Shown: piece by piece, positions 50,656 through 56,275 of the stretch
How the letters are laid out: each line of letters opens with the position of its first letter
Position numbering within the stretch: position 1 is the stretch's first letter
Source: Actinophytocola sp044466355
Lineage (GTDB): Bacteria; Actinomycetota; Actinomycetes; Mycobacteriales; Pseudonocardiaceae
Assembly (NCBI RefSeq): GCF_044466355.1
Contig: NZ_JBITMQ010000028.1
Location: 1 to 56,275 of the forward strand
Direction: 5' to 3'
Length of the DNA stretch: 56,275 bases
Translations under genes and position numbers: made by a program
The notes under the pieces: model-generated
Seen by the model: only the letters and a program-made list of their open reading frames with translations
Told to the model about the DNA's origin: nothing
Databases searched by the model: none

Positions 50656-51309
50656 TTGTACTACGGCGGCTGGGGCAGTTACCAGGACTGGGAAGCGAAC
50701 GACTTCCGCCCGAAACCCCCCAACTCTCCCGAGCCCGAGACCGACGGTTCCGTGAGCGGGACACTGGCGCCGCCCACCCCCACGTCGCTGCCGATCGGCC
50801 CCCGGTCCGTCGTCCCGGCGGGCCGCAAGTCGCTCGGACGGCGCGACAAGAAGCCGAAGGACCTGCTCCCCCTCGCACCACCGCCGACCCCCGCGCCCGC
50901 GTTCGTGTCCCCGCTCGCCGACACCGGCCCGTGGGCGAACCCGAAGGAGCCGCCCGCGCTGTCGACGGAGGCGAGCAGCCCGCGGCAGCTGGTGCGCCCG
51001 TACACCAGGACCGGCGGCCGCACCCACGTCGGCTACCGGCTGGAGCTGGAGACACTGCTGTCGACGGCACTGTCCCACGAACGCGAACGCGCCGCCCTGC
51101 GCGACGACCTCCGCGCCATCTGCGACCTGTGCCTGACCCCGCACTCGACCGCGGAGGTGTCCGCCCACCTGAGCCTGCCGCTGGGCGCGGCCCGCGTGCT
51201 GATCGCCGACGTCGTCGACCTGGGCCTGCTGCACGTCCACGAGTCGACCGACGACAAGCCGTCGATGGACCTCCTCTATCGGGTCGCGGCGGGTCTGAAG
51301 AACCTCTGA
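50656..51309 (+). CDS. Orphan DUF742 protein with extended N-terminus (217 aa)
   Basis: This is a DUF742 protein not accompanied by sensor, roadblock or GTPase genes. The start is TTG at 50656 behind GGTGAG. The first 110 residues are Pro/Ser/Lys-rich and disordered, with an unusual aromatic start (YYGGWGSYQDW). The DUF742 core begins at LVRPYTRTGGRTHVGYRLEL (about 114-133). The winged-helix part is CDLCLTPHSTAEVSAHLSLP, and it ends with YRVAAGLKNL, matching CvnC of the conservon. It may work with a distant conservon or act as an independent DNA-binding regulator. It is divergent from the PTS operon. Confidence 0.85.
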   Translation: MYYGGWGSYQDWEANDFRPKPPNSPEPETDGSVSGTLAPPTPTSLPIGPRSVVPAGRKSLGRRDKKPKDLLPLAPPPTPAPAFVSPLADTGPWANPKEPPALSTEASSPRQLVRPYTRTGGRTHVGYRLELETLLSTALSHERERAALRDDLRAICDLCLTPHSTAEVSAHLSLPLGAARVLIADVVDLGLLHVHESTDDKPSMDLLYRVAAGLKNL

Positions 51310-51463
51310 ACGTGAAGGACGTCGTTCGCCGCGGCCCTGTCGTCGGCCGGTCACCGCGTGACCGTGGACTTCAGCGAGGTGCGGGTCGAGCGCGCGCGTG
51401 GGTTGGGTCCCGGCCGCGGAGTTCGCGTGCGCGGACGCGACGGCGGGGCCGTGCTGTTCCGCG

Positions 51464-52234
51464 CTAGGACGGGCCCTGCTGGCAGCGGGGACAGTGGTAC
51501 GTGACGCGGTCGCCCGGGGTGTGGACGACCGGGCCGCCGCAGCGGAGGCATCCCTGCCTGCGCCGCCCGTAGACCCACAGTGACCGGCCCCGGCGCGGAT
51601 CGCCGGTCGTGTTGCGGGCGGGGTTCAAGGCGTTGCGCAGCAGGAGTTTCCGCGCCCACCGCACCACCTTGTCGGCGTCCACTTCGGACACCGGGGTCCA
51701 CGGCGTGACGCGGAGCAGGAAGCACAGCTCGACCTTGTAGACGTTGCCGACCCCGGCCATGACCGTCTGGTCCAGCAACGCCTCGCCGAGCGCCCGCGAC
51801 GGATCGGCGGTGAGGCGACGTACGGCCTCGGCGTGGTGCTCGTCGGTCCAGTCCGGGTCGAGCAGGTCGGGCCCGAGGTGGTCGACCAGCTCGTGCTCGT
51901 CCGAAGTGGACAGCAACGCCATCTCCAGCAGCAGGTTCCCGACCGCGGTCTTCCCGGGCACGCCGAGCACCGCACGCGTCTGGTGCGTGATCGGCGGACG
52001 GCCGGTGTAGACGCGCCAGGACCCGTCCATGCCGAGGTGGCAGTGCAGGCTCAGCTCACCGCCGAACCGCAGGAAGAGGTGCTTGCCGACGGACACCGCC
52101 CGGTCGAACACCCGCCCGGTGAGATCCACAGTGGACAACCGGGGGTGCCGCAGGTCGGCGCGGGTGAGGGTGACACCGCCCAGCGCCTCGGTCAACCGAT
52201 GCGCCGTGGCGTAGACGGTGTCACCCTCGGGCAT
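51464..52234 (-). CDS. Fpg/Nei-family DNA glycosylase, endonuclease VIII type (256 aa)
   Basis: This is a bifunctional base-excision repair enzyme for oxidised bases. The catalytic N-terminus MPEGDTVY has Pro2 and Glu3. Lys51 in VGKHLFLRF fits the conserved DNA-contacting lysine. The H2TH segment contains LLDQTVMAGVGNVYKVE. A C-terminal zinc finger CLRCGGPVVH with CPRCQ is intact. MPEGD (rather than MPELP) is the Nei2-like form of actinobacteria. The ATG at 52234 lies 42 bp after the MFS gene on the same strand. Confidence 0.93.
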   Translation of the reverse strand: MPEGDTVYATAHRLTEALGGVTLTRADLRHPRLSTVDLTGRVFDRAVSVGKHLFLRFGGELSLHCHLGMDGSWRVYTGRPPITHQTRAVLGVPGKTAVGNLLLEMALLSTSDEHELVDHLGPDLLDPDWTDEHHAEAVRRLTADPSRALGEALLDQTVMAGVGNVYKVELCFLLRVTPWTPVSEVDADKVVRWARKLLLRNALNPARNTTGDPRRGRSLWVYGRRRQGCLRCGGPVVHTPGDRVTYHCPRCQQGPS

Positions 52235-52276
52235 ACGCCCAGCTTATCCAGCCGTACGGCCGGACAGCGGGTTCGG

Positions 52277-53536
52277 CTAGGCGACCGCGAGGGCCCGCTG
52301 CCGGACCATGGTCGCGGCCAGCGCGAGCCACGCGATCAGCACGCCGCCGGTCATGGTCAGTGCCATGGCCGGGCCGTCGTTGCCCAGCACGCCGACGACC
52401 GGGGCGATCAACGCGCCCAGGCCGAACTGCGCCGCGCCCAGCAGTGCGGCCGCGGTGCCCGCCGCCTCCCCGTGCCGGGACAGGGCCAGCGCCGGCGCGT
52501 TCGGCAGCACGAAGCCGACCGCGCCGAGCAGGAGCAGCAGCGGCGCCAGGAATCCGGGCAGACCGCCGAAACCGGACGCCGCGAAGACGACCAGCACGGC
52601 ACCGAAGGCGAGTGCGGCCGCCAGCGCGCCGAACACGATCTGCTGCGCCGACCAGCGGTTCAGCAGCACCACGTTCAGCTGCGAGGCACCGATCAACGCG
52701 ACCGCGCCGATCGCGAACACGATGCCGAACTCCTGCTGGGACAGCCCGAAGGTGTCCTGCAGCACGAACGACGAGCCGGACACGTACGAGAACAACGCGG
52801 ACATGCCGAGCGCCGCGACCAGCGCGAGCACGACGAACTGCTTGTCGGTGACCAGCATCCGGTACGTCGACAGCACGGGCCGCAGCGAGCCGGTGCGCCT
52901 GCGTTCCGGCGGCAGCGTCTCCTTCAGCAGGAAGATCGCGACCAGCAGCAGCGCCACCCCGAGCGCCGCCAGCACGGCGAACACGCCGCGCCACGAACCG
53001 GACAGCAGGATCCCGGCGCCGATCGACGGTGCGAGGATCGGGGCCGCGCCCATCACGAGCATCAGCCGGGACAGGATGGTCGCCGCCGCACGCCCCGTGA
53101 ACAGGTCACGGACGACGGCCATGGCGACCACCATCGCCGCCGCGGCGCCGACACCCTGGAGCGTCCGCAGCAGGCCGAGGATGAGCACGTTCGGTGCGAC
53201 CAGCACGAGCAGTGACGACACGATGTGCACGACCGTGCCCGCGATGAGCGGCCTGCGCCTGCCGATCGCGTCGGACAGCGGGCCGATCACCAGCTGACCG
53301 AGCCCGAGGCCGACGAGCGTGCCGGTGAGTGTGAGCTGCACCGCCGACTCCGACGCCATGAGGTCGGCACCGAGCGCGGGCAGTGCGGGAAGGTACATGT
53401 CGATGGTCAGGGGACCGAGAGCGATGAGCGCGCCGAGAACGAGGATGATCTTCAGTCTCGCGGCTCCAGTGGGCGACTCTGCCAACTGCTCCGAACGGTC
53501 CAACGTAGACGGACTGTGCAGAGTTGCCTGTTCCAT
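52277..53536 (-). CDS. MFS drug exporter, Bcr/CflA type (419 aa)
   Basis: This is a proton-coupled efflux protein with 12 transmembrane helices. The first helix motif LGPLTIDMYLPALPALGADL and the loop 2-3 motif GPLSDAIGRRRPLIAG identify the Bcr/CflA subgroup (bicyclomycin, chloramphenicol or sulfonamide efflux in known members). The ATG at 53536 is preferred; GGAG lies 12 bases upstream. It is 40 bp downstream of the XRE regulator gene and may share its transcript. The actual substrate is unknown. Confidence 0.9.
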   Translation of the reverse strand: MEQATLHSPSTLDRSEQLAESPTGAARLKIILVLGALIALGPLTIDMYLPALPALGADLMASESAVQLTLTGTLVGLGLGQLVIGPLSDAIGRRRPLIAGTVVHIVSSLLVLVAPNVLILGLLRTLQGVGAAAAMVVAMAVVRDLFTGRAAATILSRLMLVMGAAPILAPSIGAGILLSGSWRGVFAVLAALGVALLLVAIFLLKETLPPERRRTGSLRPVLSTYRMLVTDKQFVVLALVAALGMSALFSYVSGSSFVLQDTFGLSQQEFGIVFAIGAVALIGASQLNVVLLNRWSAQQIVFGALAAALAFGAVLVVFAASGFGGLPGFLAPLLLLLGAVGFVLPNAPALALSRHGEAAGTAAALLGAAQFGLGALIAPVVGVLGNDGPAMALTMTGGVLIAWLALAATMVRQRALAVA

Positions 53537-53576
53537 GGTCAGCTGCAACTCCGCCGGTGCCGACTTTGTTCCCGGG

Positions 53577-54434
53577 TCAGGTCAGAACGGCGGTTTTCGT
53601 TGCCAGCTCACGAAGTTTGCGCTCTGTTTCCGAACCCTTCTGCGCCGTGTAGGTACACAGCCGCTGGTCCGGCGTATTGGGGACGGCGAACGCCTCGAAC
53701 GTGACGACCAGCTCCCCGACCTCGGGGTTGACGATCCGCTTGACACCGTGGTCGCGGTCGAGCACGTCCTGCGCGTCCCAGAACCTGCGGAAGTCGGCGC
53801 TGGCGTCCCGCAGCTCGCACATCACCTGGTGCGGTCGGCCGTGGTCGGGGAAGTGACCGACCTCGGCACGCAGCGCGGACACCGTCTCGCCCGCGATCTC
53901 CTCCCAGTCCGGGTAGAACTCGCGTGACTCCGGCCGCAGGAACACCAGCCGCGCCGCGTTCAGGTCGGCCGCGGGCAGCGTCTCGTAGTCGAACGCGAGC
54001 CGGTTGGCGAGCCGGTTCCACGCCAGGATGTCCATGCCCGGCCCGTAGACCATCGCGGGCACGGTGTCGTCCATCGCCTGGAGCAGCTCCAGGATCTGCG
54101 GCCGCACGGCCGGCCGGTCGGCGTTCGCGCACGCGCCCCCGGCGTTGCGGTGGCTGGGCAGCGTGATGTTGCGCAGGTAGGTGTGCTCGGCGGGCGTGAG
54201 CCGCAGCGCACGGGCGACGGCGTCGAGGACGGCGTCGGAGATCGCGGGCGCACGGCCCTGCTCGATGCGCGTGTAGTAGTCGACGCTGATGCCCGCGAGT
54301 TGCGCGACCTCCTCACGCCGCAGGCCCCGCACCCTCCTGCGCGCGACCCCGTTCGGCAGCCCGAGCGCGGCCGGGTCGAGCGCCGCGCGGCGCGCCTTCA
54401 GGAAGGGCGTGATCTGGTCCTCAACCTGTCCCAT
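53577..54434 (-). CDS. XRE-family regulator with MmyB-like ligand domain (285 aa)
   Basis: This is a one-component regulator. The XRE HTH (about residues 30-90) carries the family signature RRVRGLRREEVAQLAGISVD followed by YYTRIEQGR. The C-terminal MmyB-like domain (about 105-280) has MVYGPGMDILAWNRLANRLA and the conserved GHFPDHGRPHQVMCELRDAS. Related proteins are thought to bind fatty-acid-like ligands. The ATG at 54434 is chosen because the HTH starts soon after and the upstream frame is a shadow of the divergent gene. It is divergent from the aldo/keto reductase gene, its most likely target. Confidence 0.88.
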   Translation of the reverse strand: MGQVEDQITPFLKARRAALDPAALGLPNGVARRRVRGLRREEVAQLAGISVDYYTRIEQGRAPAISDAVLDAVARALRLTPAEHTYLRNITLPSHRNAGGACANADRPAVRPQILELLQAMDDTVPAMVYGPGMDILAWNRLANRLAFDYETLPAADLNAARLVFLRPESREFYPDWEEIAGETVSALRAEVGHFPDHGRPHQVMCELRDASADFRRFWDAQDVLDRDHGVKRIVNPEVGELVVTFEAFAVPNTPDQRLCTYTAQKGSETERKLRELATKTAVLT

Positions 54435-54540
54435 GCCCCCATTGTCCCGCAGGGTGGTTCTGCCAGGCCCAGGTTGAAGGGTGCCTGGCGGCCCTGTCCC
54501 CGCGGCCGGAGGGTGGAGGTCGGAGAACAGGAGGAGTTTC

Positions 54541-55569
54541 ATGAAGCGCAGGACCCTCGGGGGCACGGGCATCTCGGTGAGCCAGTACGCCCTCGGCGCG
54601 ATGATGTTCGGCAGGATCGGCAACCCCGACCACGACGAGAGCGTCCGGATCATCCACCGCGCGCTCGACGCGGGCATCAACTTCGTCGACACCGCCGACA
54701 TCTACTCGGACGGCGAGTCGGAGGAGATCGTCGGCAAGGCACTGAAGGGCCGCCGCGACGACGTCGTGCTGGCCACGAAGGTGCACGGGTCCATGGGGCC
54801 GGACGCCAACCACAGCGGCAACTCGCGACGCTGGATCGTCCGCGAGGTGGAGAACAGCCTGCGGCGGCTCGGCACCGACCACATCGACCTGTACCAGATC
54901 CACCGCCCGGACCCGGCGACCGACGTCGACGAGACCCTCGCCACGCTGACCGACCTGGTGCGTGCGGGCAAGGTGCTGGCGGTGGGCAGCTCCACGTTCC
55001 CGGCCGAGCAGATCGTCGAGGCGCAGTGGGTGTCGGAGAAGCGCGGGCACGTGCGGTTCCGCACCGAACAGCCGCCGTACTCGATCCTCGCGCGGAGCGT
55101 CGAGGCGGCGGTCCTCCCGACGGCACAGAAGTACGGCATGGGCGTCCTGACCTGGGGCCCGCTGTCGGCGGGCTGGCTGTCGGGCCGCTACACACAGGCC
55201 ACGGACGTGACGACGAGCGACAGCAGCCGTGTGGCGATCGAGTCCCACAAGTTCGACCCAGATCGCCCGGAAAACGCGGCGAAGCTGGCAGCGGTCGGCG
55301 AACTGTCGAAACTGGCCGCGGACGCGGGGCTGACGCTGCCGCACCTGGCAGTCGGCTTCGTGCTGTCGCACCCGGCGGTGACCTCGGTGATCATCGGCCC
55401 GCGAACGATGGACCAGCTGGAGTCACTGCTGGCGGGCGCGGACACGGTACTGCCCGCGGACGTGCTGGACCGCATCGACGAGATCGTGCCACCGGGCACC
55501 GACCTCAACCGCGCGGACAGCTACTACGTCCCACCCGCACTGGCGGACGCAACACTGCGGCGGAGGTAG
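54541..55569 (+). CDS. Aldo/keto reductase (342 aa)
   Basis: This is an NADPH-dependent TIM-barrel oxidoreductase. The catalytic tetrad Asp50, Tyr55, Lys80 and His121 is present (FVDTADIYSDGESEEIVG, LATKVHG, YQIHRPD). The cofactor region SVIIGPRTMDQLE lies near residue 285. The ATG at 54541 has a strong GGAGGAG. It is divergent from an XRE/MmyB regulator, a common pair in actinomycetes. The substrate is unknown; small aldehydes or ketones are usual. The stop is followed by a large palindromic element. Confidence 0.9.
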   Translation: MKRRTLGGTGISVSQYALGAMMFGRIGNPDHDESVRIIHRALDAGINFVDTADIYSDGESEEIVGKALKGRRDDVVLATKVHGSMGPDANHSGNSRRWIVREVENSLRRLGTDHIDLYQIHRPDPATDVDETLATLTDLVRAGKVLAVGSSTFPAEQIVEAQWVSEKRGHVRFRTEQPPYSILARSVEAAVLPTAQKYGMGVLTWGPLSAGWLSGRYTQATDVTTSDSSRVAIESHKFDPDRPENAAKLAAVGELSKLAADAGLTLPHLAVGFVLSHPAVTSVIIGPRTMDQLESLLAGADTVLPADVLDRIDEIVPPGTDLNRADSYYVPPALADATLRRR

Positions 55570-55572
55570 CCC

Positions 55573-55940
55573 CACTGCCCTGAAAGACGCTTTGAGGGCA
55601 TCGCCCCAGCCGAACCACAAGGTGGCCGGACCATGATCATCACATTGGGAACATCCCGCCCGGATATGAGCAAGGATCTCCCTTTTCGGTGATCAGACCC
55701 GCTTCGCGAAGCGGACCCCAGCCCCGTGCACAAGCCGGGCGCAGCCCACAAAGACGGCCTGCCTGCCCTCCCGTCGACCTGGCGAAGCCCGATCACACCG
55801 GGTCAAGGGGCCAACCCGAAACACCCCGTGCACAAACACCGGAGGGAGGTCGACGGGAGGGCAGGCCACCCGTCCATGCCAAAGAACCCCGAGACCAACT
55901 CGGAAGCCCCTCCCCGAGATCAGCCCGTCCGGCGAGGACA
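55573..55940. repeat. Large intergenic palindromic element, copy C (deleted form)
   Basis: It begins 4 bp after the aldo/keto reductase stop with TGCCCTGAAAGACGCTTTGA. The left hairpin arm (55761-55812) is intact, and the outer 20 bp of the right arm (55847-55866) are kept. The inner right-arm part GGCCCCTTGACGCGGTGTGA of the other copies is missing. The conserved block CCCCTCCCCGAGATCAGCCC begins at 55908. The left flank (55600-55700) differs from copies A and B. Confidence 0.75.
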
Positions 55941-56275
55941 CCACCCCACGCAGAGGCCACCAAAACCCCCGCTGACCAGCGAAAACAAGCCCCCCAGTAC
56001 GTAACCTCAACCCCCACCCGATCCCGGGGACCACCCGCCATGCCAGCCTACCGGCACCCACCGACAGAACCAGGGCGCAAGCGGCCGCCTGTGGACAACC
56101 ACCCCACCTGTGGACAACTAACCGGCCACGACCCTCACCCAGCCCACCGGAAAGGACTGTCCGACAAGGCCGGTCATGGACTAGACCCAATGCCGTTCAG
56201 TTAGGGCGGTGGGTGGGTTGTCAAGGCGGCTGAGATAGGCAACGGGGTTCCTGCTAGAACAGCGTCGACCAAGAT
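55941..56275. other. Right-end region without a recognisable gene
   Basis: About 335 bp at the edge hold no coding frame I can support. Two DnaA-box-like sequences lie at 56090-56117. From about 56191 the composition changes (TTCAGTTAGGG, then GGTGGGTGGGTTGTCAAGG), which could be the edge of an insertion sequence or another gene's leader; the window is too short to decide. Confidence 0.4.
56090..56117 (-). promoter_or_regulatory. Pair of DnaA-box-like sites
   Basis: TGTGGACAA occurs at 56090-56098 and again at 56109-56117; the reverse strand TTGTCCACA is the actinomycete DnaA-box form. Two copies 19 bp apart in one orientation are unusual for chance, but an origin needs many more. Confidence 0.4.

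Noticed and set aside
51358..51504. Short plus-strand frame starting GTGACCGTGGACTTC
   Set aside because: It has no ribosome-binding site or known relatives, and it overlaps the 3' end of the Nei-type gene; a degraded gene fragment is possible but not supported.

Overview
The window is high-GC DNA from a filamentous actinomycete, most likely a member of the Pseudonocardiales (Lentzea, Saccharothrix or Actinosynnema type). That reading rests on GTG/TTG starts, a roadblock/DUF742/GTPase conservon with two P450s, an AfsR-type SARP regulator, a two-domain small laccase, a DUF574-type methyltransferase and actinobacterial ctaD. The genus is inferred from style and was not tested. No rRNA, tRNA or CRISPR was seen.

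Layout. 1-7820: the start of ctaD, a small HhH-like protein, a short Rho paralogue with a pyrimidine-rich leader, an array of 22-bp repeats, two small lipoproteins, a SAM methyltransferase, and a P450 / secreted hydrolase / degenerate GGDEF-EAL operon. 7890-15907: a tightly coupled minus-strand operon (heterodimeric ABC exporter, SDR, ABCG-type transporter, class V aminotransferase) with a divergent TetR gene. 15970-23018: an EgtD-like methyltransferase, an SSS symporter with a DUF3311 partner, and a 1197-aa HTH-nSTAND-WD40 protein. 23936-29356: a complete conservon (histidine-kinase-like protein, roadblock, DUF742, GTPase, CYP157-like and CYP154-like P450s). 29408-33808: a membrane protein, a lipoprotein and a SARP/NB-ARC/TPR regulator preceded by SARP-box-like direct repeats.

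34000-41385: a secreted redox operon of three genes: a Tat-exported small laccase; a 1332-aa ThuA / discoidin / PQQ-dehydrogenase / PKD / DUF1080 protein; and a cupredoxin carrying five Ig-like repeats. The last two share a module of about 85 residues. 41824-43422: a TetR gene and a divergent NmrA-like reductase. 43926-50487: a seven-gene PTS operon encoding the whole phosphorelay (EI, HPr, EIIA, EIICB) plus a zinc polyol dehydrogenase, a PfkB kinase and a DeoR repressor. 50656-55569: an orphan DUF742 protein, an Nei-type glycosylase, an MFS exporter, an XRE/MmyB regulator and an aldo/keto reductase. The right end holds no recognisable gene.

The most unusual structure is a family of intergenic palindromic elements. 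Full or partial copies lie at 23043-23755, 43430-43925 and 55573-55940, a fragment at 33869-33900 and a mini copy at 7823-7887. The large copies begin just after the stop codon of an upstream plus-strand gene. Each carries a very long hairpin with arms of about 52 nt, and the arm length changes in a compensatory way between copies. A second unusual structure is the inverted array of 22-bp repeats at 1789-2082.
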